Source of the DNA: DASXAI01 sp963728985
GTDB lineage: Bacteria; Actinomycetota; Acidimicrobiia; Acidimicrobiales; Ilumatobacteraceae
Length of the DNA stretch: 64,000 bases
NCBI GenBank assembly: GCA_963728985.1
Contig: CAVSME010000003.1
Location: 372,001 to 436,000 of the forward strand
Direction: 5' to 3'
The notes below the pieces were generated by a model. It saw nothing but the letters and a program-made list of their open reading frames with translations, searched no databases and was not told where the DNA came from. The translations under genes were made by a program, and so were the position numbers. Below, piece after piece: positions 1-11,901 of the stretch (its first letter is position 1; the number at the start of each line of letters is the position of its first letter).

Positions 1-3000
1 GAAGCCGGCGCTGATCACATCGGGCAGCGCCTCGGCGAGGAGGGCGACGGCCGGGCGGAACGACGCCACCGTGGGCCCGATGGCCAGCGGCGGCCGGCGA
101 TGGCGCAGGAACCACTGCGCGCTCCGCTCCGCCATCTTGCGCAGATCGAGCAGGAGACCGAGCTGCACATCGGCCGGCACCGACGGGCTCAGACCGGCCA
201 CGGCCTCCCACTCACCGGCGAGATCGAGGATGTCGCGCACCACCAGATGGGCGCGCATCGTGTCCGGCGGCAGCGCACCGGTCTCCTGGGACATGCGGAA
301 CTCGAACGTGGTGCCCGTGCGGTTCACCATCTCGTTCACGAGCACCGTGGCAAGGATCTGCCGCCGCAGGCGATGCTGCGCCATCCGATCGGCGAAGCGC
401 TCGCCGTACCGGTCCGGGAAGTAGCCGACCAATGCCGGCTGCACGTACGGATCGTCGGGCAGATCGGAGGCGAGGATCTCCTCGACCTGATCCATCTTCG
501 TGTACGACAGCAGCACCGCGAGCTCGGGCGCGGTGAGTCCTGCTCCGGCGGCCTGGCGCTCCTCCAGTTGCTTGTCCGACGGCAGCGCCTCCAGCGAGCG
601 GGACAACCGGCCGTCGTGCTCGAGGGCGCGGATGTAGCGGGCGTGCACCTCGATCATCGCCGCCGCCTGGCGGCGAGCGAGGGCCAGCGCCACGTTCTGG
701 GCGCGGTTGTCCTCCAGCACCAGCTCGGCCACCTCGTCGGTGGCGGCCCGCAACAGGTCGTTGCGCTGCTTCTCGGTCAGATCACCGGCGGTCACGATGC
801 TGTCGAGCAGGATCTTGCTGTTCACCTCGTGGTCGGACGTGTCGACACCGGCCGAGTTGTCGATGGCGTCGGTGTTCACGAAGCCGCCGCGCAGCGCGTA
901 CTCGATGCGCGCTCGCTGCGTGAGACCGAGGTTGCCGCCCTCGCCCACCACCGTGGCCCGCAGCTCCGTGGCGTCGATGCGCACGGCGTCGTTGGTCCGG
1001 TCGCCCACTTCGGCATGCGCCTCGGTGGAGGCCTTGACGTACGTACCGATGCCGCCGTTCCAGAACAGGTCGACGGGCGCCGCCAGCACGGCGCTGATGA
1101 GCTCGTTGGGCGTCAAGGTGGCGGCGGTGGTGCCGAGGCGGGTGCGCACCTCATCCGACAGCGGCACCGCCTTGGCCGTGCGCGGCCAGACGCCCCCGCC
1201 GGCGGAGATCTTGGTCCGGTCGTAGTCGTCCCACGACGAGCGCGGGAGCTCGAACAGCCGGTGCCGCTCCTCCCAGCTGACCGCCGGATCCGGGTTCGGG
1301 TCGAGGAACACATGGCGATGATCGAAGGCGGCCACCAGCTTGAGGTGCTTCGACAGCAGCATCCCGTTGCCGAAGACATCGCCCGACATGTCGCCGATGC
1401 CGACGACGGTGATCGTGGCGGCGTCGGCGTCGACGCCCACGTTGCGGAAGTGCCGGCGCACGCTCTCCCATGCGCCGCGGGCGGTGATGCCCATCTCCTT
1501 GTGGTCGTAGCCCTCGCTGCCGCCGGACGCGAACGCGTCACCGAGCCAGTACCCGTAGCTCTTGGCCACGCCGTTGGCGATGTCGGAGAAGGTGGCCGTG
1601 CCCTTGTCCGCCGCCACCACGAGGTAGGGGTCGTCGCCGTCGTGGCACACGACGTCCGGGGGATGGACCACCTCACCACTACGGATGTCGTCGGTGAGAT
1701 CGAGCAGGCCGCCAATGAAGTGGGTGTAGCAGCGCACGACCTCGGCCCGCAGGGCCTCGGCGTCCACCGGCGGCCGCTTCACCACGAAGCCACCCTTGGC
1801 GCCGGTCGGCACGATCACGGCGTTCTTCACCATCTGCGCCTTCATCAGCCCGAGCACCTCGGTGCGGAAGTCCTCCCGCCGGTCGCTCCAGCGGATGCCG
1901 CCGCGGGCGACGGGGCCGCCGCGCAGATGGACCCCTTCGACGTGCGGCGCGTGCACCCGAATCTCGAAGCGGGGCCGGGGCAACGGCAGATCGGGCACGC
2001 GCGCAGGATCGAGTTTGAACGCCAGCACCGGCAGGCGGCCGCCGGCCGCGTCGCGGCGGTAGGCGTTGGTGCGCACCGTCGCCACCAGGAGGCCGAGGAA
2101 GGAGCGCAGGATGCGGTCCTGGTCGAGGCTGGCCACGCCGTCGAGCGCCTCGGTGATCTCGGCGGCGATGCCGTCGGACTCCAGGGCCCGGTTGCCGTCG
2201 AGGCCGGGATCGAAGCGAGCGGTGAACAGCTCGACGAGGCGGTGAGCGATGCCCGGGTGGGCGGCCAGCGTCTCCTCCACGTAGGCCTGGCTGAACGTGA
2301 GGCCGATCTGGCGCAGGTACTTCGCGTAGGCCCGCAGGATCTTGATCTGCTCGCCGCGCAGGCCGGCCACGAGCACGAGACGGTTGAAGCCGTCGTTGTC
2401 GATCTCGCCTCGCCACACCGCGCCGAAGGTCGCCAAGAATTCGTCTCGGATGCGGGCGTCGATGGTGACGCCGGCGGGGGCCAGCAGCCCGAAGTCGTAG
2501 ATCCACGCACCGGCGCCGTCCCGGGGCCGGATCTCGTAGGGCCGCTCGTCGACGACCTGTACGCCCATCTGCTCCAGCACGGGCAGCACCGACGACAGGG
2601 AGATGGCCTGATGGGAGTAGAGCTTGAGGCGGAGCTCGCCCGGACCGCCCCCGTCGAAACGCTGGTAGATGGCCGTGACCAGCGTGGTGTCGGCGGTCAG
2701 GCGATCGAGCCGTTCGAGGTCTTTGACGGCGGCGGCCGGCGTGAACGCCTCGCGATACGACGCGGGGAACGCGTCGGCGTAGCCGGAGAAGACGCCGAGG
2801 CCGGCCTCCTCGCCTCGATGCTCGACGAGGGCGTCGCGCAGATCGTCCAGCCACCACCGGGTGACAGCCGTGAGCTGACGCTCGATCTCCCGGGTGTCCA
2901 CGTCGGTGGGAGCGTCGGGCCCGACGAAGACCAGCACGTGCAGGCGAGCGAGCACGCTGGCGCTGATGCTGGAGTCGTAGTCCGCCGAGACCCCGCCGAA

Positions 3001-4311
3001 GCCGGCCACGAGGATCTCCTCCATACGCTCCACGATCGTCGTGGAGTAGCGCTCTCGCGGCACGTAGATCAGGCACGAGACGAAGCGGCCGTAGTCGTCG
3101 CGCCGGGCGAACAGGCGGAGCTGGCGCCGCTCCTGCAGATGCAGGATCTCGAGGGCGGTGGCCAGGAGTTCGTCCTCGCTGATCTGGAACAGGTCGTCGC
3201 GCGGATACGTCTCCAGCACGTTCCACAGCTCCCGGCCGCCGTGGCTGGCCGGCGCCAGTCCGGCGCGACTGCGGACGGCGGCCACCTTGCGCCCGATCAG
3301 CGGGATCTCGTCGGTGGTGGAGCGGTACGTGGCGGCCCCCCAGAGCCCGAGGAAGCGCCGCTCCCCCAGCACCGTGCCGTCGGGCCCGATGCGCTTCACA
3401 CCCACGTAGGCGAAGTAGTCGGGGCGGTGGACGGTGGAGCGGGAGTTCGCCCTCGTCACCACCAGCAGCCGCGGTTCGTGCACCTTGTCGCGCACGATGG
3501 GGGGCAGTTGATCGAGACGCTGCGTGCTCGGCGGCCGGTGCTCGTCCCGCAAGAGACCGAGGCCCGTGCCGGGACGGCTGCGCAGGGCCTCGTGGCCGCC
3601 GTCGTCGGCGAGGTCGTACTCGCGGTAGCCGAGGAAGGTGAACTCGTCGTCGGCCATCCAGCGCAGCAGCTCGACGGCGTCGGTCGCGTCGCTGTCGGGG
3701 ACCGGCACGCCCGCCTCGACTTCGGCGACGATGGCCGTGGCCCGGTCCCGCATGGCGGCCCAGTCGTCGACGACCAAGCGCACCTCGGCCAGGGACCGCT
3801 CGATGTCGGTGACCAGGGCCTCGCGGCCGTCGCGGGAACCCTGGCGATCGATCTCGAAGTGGATCCACGCCTCGAGAAGGTCACCGCCCAGCCCGGTGAG
3901 CTGCCCGGCGTCGTCACGCTCGACGGCGAGCGTGGGATGGACGACGACGTGGACCCCGACGTGGCGGGCGGCCAGGACCATCGTGACCGAATCGATGAGG
4001 AAGGGCATGTCGTCAGTGACGATGTCGATCACCGTGTGCCCCGACTGCCACCCGTCGATGTCGACGTCGGGGTTGCAGATCCGGACCACCGCCGTACCGG
4101 CGGGCCGGATCTGCCCGGTGCGACGGTGGGCCATGGCCGCGCCGTACAGGTCGATCGGGCGGGCGACCTGGAGGTCCTCGTCGGCCACCCGGTCGTAGTA
4201 CGAGCGCACGAACGCGGCCGCCTCGGGCCCCGTGCCCGCCGGGGCCCGTTCCTCGGCGATGGCAGCGACGGCGTCGACCACGACGCGCCCACTGCCCCCC
4301 CTCGTCATCAT
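1..4311 (-). CDS. gdh: NAD-dependent glutamate dehydrogenase, large (GDH-180-like) form; C-terminus cut by window edge
   Basis: Catalyses oxidative deamination of glutamate to 2-oxoglutarate with NAD+, linking nitrogen and carbon metabolism in the cytoplasm. The minus-strand frame is open from ATG 4311 (or 4308) to base 1, about 1,437 codons. The family is about 1,600 residues, so roughly the last 150 residues lie outside the window. The N-terminal region carries DDMPFLIDSV near residue 110. The catalytic part shows KGGFVVKRPP near residue 838, DMSGDVFGNG near 970 and NGGIGTYVK near 1,085, all typical of this family. A purine-rich GGAGGAGG lies about 10 bases before the start. It is divergent from gnd, with 156 bases between them that hold a 10-base direct repeat. 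The opposite strand also has a very long open frame, which is a codon-bias shadow. Confidence 0.95.
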   Translation of the reverse strand, partial: MMTRGGSGRVVVDAVAAIAEERAPAGTGPEAAAFVRSYYDRVADEDLQVARPIDLYGAAMAHRRTGQIRPAGTAVVRICNPDVDIDGWQSGHTVIDIVTDDMPFLIDSVTMVLAARHVGVHVVVHPTLAVERDDAGQLTGLGGDLLEAWIHFEIDRQGSRDGREALVTDIERSLAEVRLVVDDWAAMRDRATAIVAEVEAGVPVPDSDATDAVELLRWMADDEFTFLGYREYDLADDGGHEALRSRPGTGLGLLRDEHRPPSTQRLDQLPPIVRDKVHEPRLLVVTRANSRSTVHRPDYFAYVGVKRIGPDGTVLGERRFLGLWGAATYRSTTDEIPLIGRKVAAVRSRAGLAPASHGGRELWNVLETYPRDDLFQISEDELLATALEILHLQERRQLRLFARRDDYGRFVSCLIYVPRERYSTTIVERMEEILVAGFGGVSADYDSSISASVLARLHVLVFVGPDAPTDVDTREIERQLTAVTRWWLDDLRDALVEHRGEEAGLGVFSGYADAFPASYREAFTPAAAVKDLERLDRLTADTTLVTAIYQRFDGGGPGELRLKLYSHQAISLSSVLPVLEQMGVQVVDERPYEIRPRDGAGAWIYDFGLLAPAGVTIDARIRDEFLATFGAVWRGEIDNDGFNRLVLVAGLRGEQIKILRAYAKYLRQIGLTFSQAYVEETLAAHPGIAHRLVELFTARFDPGLDGNRALESDGIAAEITEALDGVASLDQDRILRSFLGLLVATVRTNAYRRDAAGGRLPVLAFKLDPARVPDLPLPRPRFEIRVHAPHVEGVHLRGGPVARGGIRWSDRREDFRTEVLGLMKAQMVKNAVIVPTGAKGGFVVKRPPVDAEALRAEVVRCYTHFIGGLLDLTDDIRSGEVVHPPDVVCHDGDDPYLVVAADKGTATFSDIANGVAKSYGYWLGDAFASGGSEGYDHKEMGITARGAWESVRRHFRNVGVDADAATITVVGIGDMSGDVFGNGMLLSKHLKLVAAFDHRHVFLDPNPDPAVSWEERHRLFELPRSSWDDYDRTKISAGGGVWPRTAKAVPLSDEVRTRLGTTAATLTPNELISAVLAAPVDLFWNGGIGTYVKASTEAHAEVGDRTNDAVRIDATELRATVVGEGGNLGLTQRARIEYALRGGFVNTDAIDNSAGVDTSDHEVNSKILLDSIVTAGDLTEKQRNDLLRAATDEVAELVLEDNRAQNVALALARRQAAAMIEVHARYIRALEHDGRLSRSLEALPSDKQLEERQAAGAGLTAPELAVLLSYTKMDQVEEILASDLPDDPYVQPALVGYFPDRYGERFADRMAQHRLRRQILATVLVNEMVNRTGTTFEFRMSQETGALPPDTMRAHLVVRDILDLAGEWEAVAGLSPSVPADVQLGLLLDLRKMAERSAQWFLRHRRPPLAIGPTVASFRPAVALLAEALPDVISAGF

Positions 4312-4388
4312 CCCGAACCAGCCTCCTCCGCGCCGTTGCGAAGCCCTTCGATCGTACCCACGCCTTTCTGGCCGTCCCCGTCGAGGTT

Positions 4389-4420
4389 GCGAAATCGGCC
4401 GCGCTACGGTGCGAAATCGG
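4389..4420. promoter_or_regulatory. Direct repeat GCGAAATCGG x2 in the gdh/gnd divergent intergenic region
   Basis: GCGAAATCGG occurs at 4389-4398 and again, identically, at 4411-4420, a centre spacing of 22 bases or about two helical turns. A weaker related TTGCGAA occurs at 4335-4341. The repeats lie 48 bases before the gnd start and about 78 bases upstream of gdh. The arrangement suits a dimeric activator or repressor controlling one or both genes. The bound protein is unknown. Confidence 0.45.
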
Positions 4421-4467
4421 GCCCCTAGTGGCCTGACGAGGCACCAACCACGAAACAGGGGTACGAG

Positions 4468-5476
<1,009 letters not shown>

Positions 5477-5484
<8 letters not shown>

Positions 5485-6870
5485 GGCCTCCGACGCGCTG
5501 GTCTTCTTCGGCGCCACCGGGGATCTCGCCTACAAGCAGATCTTCCCGGCGCTGGCGGCGCTGATCGCCAAGGGCAAGCTCGACGTGCCCATCATCGGCG
5601 TGGCCAAGCAGGGCTGGGACCTCGACCAGCTGAAGCAGCGCGCCCACGACAGCCTGGCCGCGCAGGGTCCCGTCGACGAGGCCCTGTTCGGCAAGCTCAC
5701 CGCACTGCTGAACTACGTCGACGGCGACTACAACGACCCGGCCACGTTCAACGAGCTCCACGAGAAGCTCGGCGGTGCCCAGCGGCCGTGCCACTACCTC
5801 GCCATCCCGCCCGTCCTCTTCGAGACCGTGGCCCGCGGCTTGCACCAGTCCGAGTGCGGCGTGAACGCCCGCATCGTGGTGGAGAAGCCGTTCGGGCACG
5901 ATCTGGCCAGCGCCGAGGAGCTGAACGCCACCATCCACAAGTACTTCCCCGAGGAACGCGTCTTCCGCATCGATCACTTCCTCGGCAAGGAGCCCGTGCA
6001 GAACCTGCTGTACACCCGCTTCGCCAACACGTTCCTGGAGCCGATCTGGAACCGCAACTACGTCGACAACGTGCAGATCACCATGGCCGAGAACTTCGGC
6101 GTGGCCGACCGGGGTGCGTTCTACGACGCCACCGGGGCCGTCCGCGACGTGATCCAGAACCATCTCCTGCAAGTGGCGTCGCTGCTCACGATGGAGCCGC
6201 CCACGCCCCACGATTCCGACGGCGTGCGCAACGAGCAGGTCGACGTGCTGAAGTCGATGCGACCGCTGTCGCCGAGCGACGTGATCCGGGGCCAGTACGA
6301 CGGGTACCGCAGCGTCGCGGGCGTGGCCAAGAACTCCACTGTCGAGACCTTCGCGGCGTTGCGGCTCTACATCGACAACTGGCGCTGGGCCGGCGTCCCG
6401 TTCTTCATCCGGGCGGGCAAGTGCATGCCCATGACGACCACCGAGGTCGTCGTCACGCTGTGCAAGCCCCCGCTCGACATCTTCGACACCTACGACCGGA
6501 GCCACGCCGACACGCTCCGCTTCCGCCTCGGGCCCGACGTCTTCATCGCCCTCCAGTCCCGAGCGAAGCTCCCGGGCGAGGCGATGGTGGGTGAGGACAT
6601 CGAGCTGGTGGCCCGCCACCAGGCAGCGTCGGACGCCAAGCCGTACGACCGCCTGCTGCACGACGCGATGGCGGGTGAGATGACGCTGTTCGCCCGCCAG
6701 GACGAGGTGGAGGAGGCGTGGCGCGTCGTGGAGCCCATCCTCGACGACGCCTGCCCGATCCACCCCTACAAGCAGGGCACGTACGGGCCGGCCGCCTCCG
6801 ACGAGCTCCTCGCCGACGTTGGCGGCTGGCGCACGCTCTCGCTCAAGGAACCGTCCGACGAGGCCAAGGA

Positions 6871-6874
<4 letters not shown>
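5477..6874 (+). CDS. zwf: Glucose-6-phosphate 1-dehydrogenase
   Basis: Oxidises glucose 6-phosphate to 6-phosphogluconolactone, the entry step of the oxidative pentose-phosphate pathway. The protein has 465 residues, slightly shorter than the usual 490-510. The nucleotide-binding motif GATGDLAYKQ is at residues 12-21. EKPFG lies near 137, and the active-site signature RIDHFLGKEP follows with D166-H167 as the catalytic dyad. It sits between gnd and pgi with overlaps at both ends (8 and 4 bases). No 6-phosphogluconolactonase gene is visible in the window, so that step must be encoded elsewhere or occur spontaneously. Confidence 0.96.
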
Positions 6875-8492
<1,618 letters not shown>

Positions 8493-8496
<4 letters not shown>

Positions 8497-9185
8497 GTGA
8501 CGAGGCGGCCAAGCGGGCCGCCGGCGAGCACGCCGCGGCGTGGGTGGAATCGGGCATGGTGGTCGGCCTCGGCACCGGCTCCACCGCCGTGTGGGCGGTG
8601 CGCGAGGTGGGCCGGCGACTGGCCGCCGGCGAGCTGCGCGACATCGTCGCCGTGCCCACGTCGGACCGCACCGCCGCCGATGCCAGGGCCCTCGGGATCC
8701 CGCTGCTGGCCGACGACGTGCCGTGGGAGATCGACCTCACCCTCGATGGCGCCGACGAGGTCGACCCCGCGCTCGAACTGGTGAAGGGGGGCGGTGGCGC
8801 GCTGCTGCGGGAGAAGATGGTGGCCCAGGCCAGCCGGCGCGAAGTGATCGTGGTCGACGACTCGAAGCCGTCACCGGCGCTGGGCACCCACTTCGCGCTG
8901 CCGATCGAGGTCGTCCAGTTCGGCCTGGCCACCACCCAAGCCTGGCTGCGGGGCCTCGGCGCCACGCCGACACTGCGCCAAGGCAATGGCGGTCAGCCGT
9001 ACCGCACCGACTCCGGCAACCTCATCGTGGATGCCGCCTTCGGCCCCATCGCCGATCCGGGAGCGCTCGCCGACACCTTGGCCGGCCACGCCGGCATGGT
9101 GGAGCACGGCCTGTTCGTCGGGCTGGCCGACACGCTGGTGATCGGCCACGCCGACGGCACCGTGACCGTCCAGCACCGGCCGTAG
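8493..9185 (+). CDS. rpiA: Ribose-5-phosphate isomerase A
   Basis: Interconverts ribulose 5-phosphate (the Gnd product) and ribose 5-phosphate. The GTG start at 8493 overlaps the pgi stop (GTGA) and gives a 230-residue protein of normal RpiA size. Motifs seen are GLGTGSTAVWAV near residue 22 (phosphate loop), SDRTAADARALGIPL near 57, DLTLDGADEVDPALELVKGG near 77 and ALLREKMVA with the catalytic Glu/Lys region. Opening the frame upstream would only add antisense-like sequence inside pgi. This completes a compact hexose-to-pentose phosphate operon. Confidence 0.94.
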
Positions 9186-9196
9186 GGTCGGGCGCC

Positions 9197-10978
9197 GTGC
9201 GCAGCGTGGCGGGTCGGGTGGCGGTGCTCGCCGTCGTGTGGACCGCGGTGCTGCTCGTCACGCGCGTGGCAGGGGCGCCGGCCGAGCGCTGCCCGCCATC
9301 CGATCCGGCCACGCTGCGACACGGCGTCGACGAAGCCCTCGACTGGTTCACCCGCAACCAGAAGCCCGATGGCTCGTGGCTGTTCCGGTACGACGCCGCC
9401 GCCGGCCGGGACCTCGGCGGCTACGACGTGGTCCACCACGCCGGTGCCGTCAGCGCGCTGTGGCAAGCGGCCGGCGCCGGCTTCGACGCGGCGCGGGGTC
9501 CCGCCGCCAACGGGGTCACGTTCGGCAACGCCCACCTCCACGACGAAGGCGACTGGTCGGCCATCTACAACGGCACCGGCCCCCTCGAGACCGGCGCGTC
9601 GGCCCTCTACCTCGCCGGCCTCGGCCTGCGCCGCCAGGTGACCCACAGCACCGACCTCGACGACGAGATGCACCGCCTCGCCACCTTTCTCGTGGCCCAG
9701 ACCGAGGACCGCGGCTCCGTCATCGCCTATCGCGATCCCAACGGCGCGCCGTACGCCGGCGTCTACTCGCCGTTCGCCACCGGGCAGGTGTTCTGGGCGC
9801 TGGCGCTGATGCACCAGCAGTTCCCCGGCGAGGGATGGGACGAGCGGGCGCTGCGCATCGGCACGTACCTGGCGAGCGAGCGCGACGACCGGGAAGACGA
9901 CATGCCCGACGTCTCGGATCACTGGGCCGCGTATGGACTGTCGACAGTGGCGGCGTGGCCCGGGGCCGATCCCGCCCAACCGTTGCCCGACGCACTCCTG
10001 CCGTTGCTGGAGCGCCAGGCGGGCGTGCTCGGTCTGCAGATCCGGTGGGAGAGCCAGCGCTCCGACGGCTGGCTCAACACGGTCCTCAGGGGCGGGCACG
10101 CCATCCCGGCCGGCCTCGGAAGCCTCGGCGAGGGCATCGCCGGACTGTGGCGGGTGGCCGAGGCCGACCCCCGGCTGACCGGGCTGGCCGACGCCCTCGG
10201 TGACCGGGCCACGTGCGCCGCCGGCATGGTGGCGTCGCGCCAGGTCACCGCGGCCCAGGCGGCGAGCTACCCCGAGCCGGGCCGGGTGCAGGGGGCCTGG
10301 TTCCACGGAGGCCTCACCCGCATGGACGACGAGCAGCACACGCTGTCGGCGATGGTGCGGTCGCTGCCGATCGCCGAGCAGGGCCGGCCGGGACGGCCCG
10401 GCGCTACCAGCGACCTCCCCGCCCTGCTCGGCCTGATCGCCCTCGTCGCCCTGGCCAACCCGGCCCGCATCGCCCTCGGCTTCCCGATCGCCGGGCGCGA
10501 CCGCCGCCAGCGCCTGGCCATTGCCGCCGTCGGCAGCGGGATCGCCGCCGCGGCGCTGGTCGTGGTGGCGGCGGTGGCCGATCCCCTCCTCGACGCCCTC
10601 CACGTCAGCGCCCCGACCGTGCGCATCTCGGTGGCGTTGATCGTGGTGGTCACCGCCATCATCGACCTCGTCGGGCGAGTGCCATCGCCCGATCCCGGCC
10701 TGCCCGGCCTCGGCGGCGGGCTGGTCCCGGTGCTCATCCCGCTCGTGCTACGCCCCGGCCTGGCCCTGCTCGCTCTCAGCGTGGCCGCCGATCACGGCGT
10801 CGGTCCGGTCGCGGTGGCCGCCGCGCTGATCGTGCTGGCCACGCTCGAGGCGGCGTCGACCGCCCCCGCCGCGTCGTCGCGTTGGCGGCCGGTGGCCCGC
10901 TGGACCATGGCCGTGCTCGCCGTCGTGGCCATCGCCGCCGGCATCGCCATGGCCGTCGACGGCGTGTTCGACGTGTGA
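9197..10978 (+). CDS. Membrane-anchored terpenoid-cyclase-fold (alpha/alpha toroid) protein, function unknown
   Basis: The 593-residue protein has an N-terminal hydrophobic segment (about residues 5-26). A predicted extracytoplasmic domain follows, resembling prenyltransferase/squalene-cyclase toroids (FTRNQKPDGSW near 45, GVYSPFATGQVFWALALM near 190). The C-terminal half from about residue 405 consists of several hydrophobic helices. No cyclase DCTAE-type acid motif or DxDD motif is seen, so catalysis is not assured. GTG 9197 lies 11 bases after the rpiA stop, so it is probably co-transcribed with the sugar-phosphate operon, although the functional link is unclear. It could be a cell-surface glycan- or lipid-binding protein. 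Confidence 0.6.
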   Translation: MRSVAGRVAVLAVVWTAVLLVTRVAGAPAERCPPSDPATLRHGVDEALDWFTRNQKPDGSWLFRYDAAAGRDLGGYDVVHHAGAVSALWQAAGAGFDAARGPAANGVTFGNAHLHDEGDWSAIYNGTGPLETGASALYLAGLGLRRQVTHSTDLDDEMHRLATFLVAQTEDRGSVIAYRDPNGAPYAGVYSPFATGQVFWALALMHQQFPGEGWDERALRIGTYLASERDDREDDMPDVSDHWAAYGLSTVAAWPGADPAQPLPDALLPLLERQAGVLGLQIRWESQRSDGWLNTVLRGGHAIPAGLGSLGEGIAGLWRVAEADPRLTGLADALGDRATCAAGMVASRQVTAAQAASYPEPGRVQGAWFHGGLTRMDDEQHTLSAMVRSLPIAEQGRPGRPGATSDLPALLGLIALVALANPARIALGFPIAGRDRRQRLAIAAVGSGIAAAALVVVAAVADPLLDALHVSAPTVRISVALIVVVTAIIDLVGRVPSPDPGLPGLGGGLVPVLIPLVLRPGLALLALSVAADHGVGPVAVAAALIVLATLEAASTAPAASSRWRPVARWTMAVLAVVAIAAGIAMAVDGVFDV

Positions 10979-11039
10979 CGCGGTCGTACTGACGCGCTTC
11001 AGCCCGGTATGCGTGGCGTTTCGTACACGGGTTCGGCAG

Positions 11040-11852
11040 TTAGGTCGGGCGGGCGCGGAGCTGGTCGATCAGCGTGGCGGCGGCCGCCGCGTCGGGAGCC
11101 CAGCCGTCGGCGCCGAGTTCGATGATCGACGCGTCGGTGGCCGGCCCCCCGACGAGGACGGGCACGGCGGCGGCCGCCCGGAGCGCCGTCACCACGTCGC
11201 CCGCCGCCGCCAGCCGCTCGCTGTCGCCGACGCTGACTCCGACAGCCACGATCCCGTCGGCCGCCGCCGCCGCGGTGAAGGACTCGATCGGCACGTTGCC
11301 GCCGAGATCGACCACCCGGTAGCCGTGAGCCCGCACCACATCGGCCAGCAGCGACGCCGGCAGCGAGTGCACATCCCCGGGCGCGGCGCCGACCACGACC
11401 GTGCCGAGGGACCGGCCCCGACGCACGAAGGACGGGCCCATTCGGCCGACGAGGCGCACCGCCACGGCCGACGACCGATGCTCGTCGCCGACGCTCAGCG
11501 CGCCCTCCTCCCAGCCATCACCGATCGCTCGCAGCGCCGGCGCCAGCAGCTGGAGGTAGATCTCCGTCGGCGTGTAGCCGGTGCTCAGGGCGCGATCGAG
11601 CACCGACCACGCACTGGCTTCGTCACCGGCGAGCAAACAGGCGAGGAGACGGTCGCGCAGCACGCCGGTGCGCCGCCGACCGGCGCCCGCCGGCGGGCGG
11701 GCCTCGGCCTGCTGGCGGAAGGCGTCCACGTCGGCCGGGCTGATCAGCCACGTCCCGCCCCGCTGCACCGCCGGCAGCAAGCCGACGCGCACGTAGCGGT
11801 ACGCGGTCATGTAGTGGACGCCGAGGGCCTCGGCGGCCTGGCGCAGGCTCAT
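11040..11852 (-). CDS. MerR-type HTH regulator with B12-binding photoreceptor domain (CarH/LitR-like)
   Basis: Likely an adenosylcobalamin-dependent, light-sensing repressor of the adjacent carotenoid genes. The order is an N-terminal helix-turn-helix (MSLRQAAEALGVHYMTAYRY), a B12-binding helical cap with W-x9-EH (GDGWEEGALSVGDEHR), then a Rossmann cobalamin domain containing GDVHSLP. The His of that motif matches the lower axial ligand of CarH. The length, 270 residues, is near the CarH size. ATG 11852 is the preferred start; a GTG at 11885 in the same frame would overlap the palindrome at 11878-11889. It is divergent from the glycosyltransferase, with 49 bases between starts. Family role is established knowledge; control of this cluster is inference. 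Confidence 0.85.
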   Translation of the reverse strand: MSLRQAAEALGVHYMTAYRYVRVGLLPAVQRGGTWLISPADVDAFRQQAEARPPAGAGRRRTGVLRDRLLACLLAGDEASAWSVLDRALSTGYTPTEIYLQLLAPALRAIGDGWEEGALSVGDEHRSSAVAVRLVGRMGPSFVRRGRSLGTVVVGAAPGDVHSLPASLLADVVRAHGYRVVDLGGNVPIESFTAAAAADGIVAVGVSVGDSERLAAAGDVVTALRAAAAVPVLVGGPATDASIIELGADGWAPDAAAAATLIDQLRARPT

Positions 11853-11877
11853 CCAGTCGGGGGCATCGGTGCTCGTG

Positions 11878-11889
11878 ATTAGCACTAAT
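11878..11889. promoter_or_regulatory. Candidate operator ATTAGCACTAAT between regulator and carotenoid glycosyltransferase
   Basis: ATTAGCACTAAT is an AT-rich near-palindrome (arms ATTAG/CTAAT) in otherwise GC-rich DNA. Read on the minus strand it contains TTAGTGCTAA, which matches TTAGTGTTAA at 14577-14586 before crtE in 9 of 10 positions. A -10-like TAATAT (11886-11891) overlaps it and precedes the glycosyltransferase ATG at 11902 by 10 bases. A repressor bound here would therefore block that promoter. The likely binder is the adjacent B12-type regulator. Confidence 0.6.
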
Positions 11890-11901
11890 ATCACGGAAAC
11901 G

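Noticed and set aside
100..4428. Very long open frame on the plus strand
   Set aside because: It is the exact antisense register of the glutamate dehydrogenase gene and has no protein-like motifs; a GC-bias shadow.
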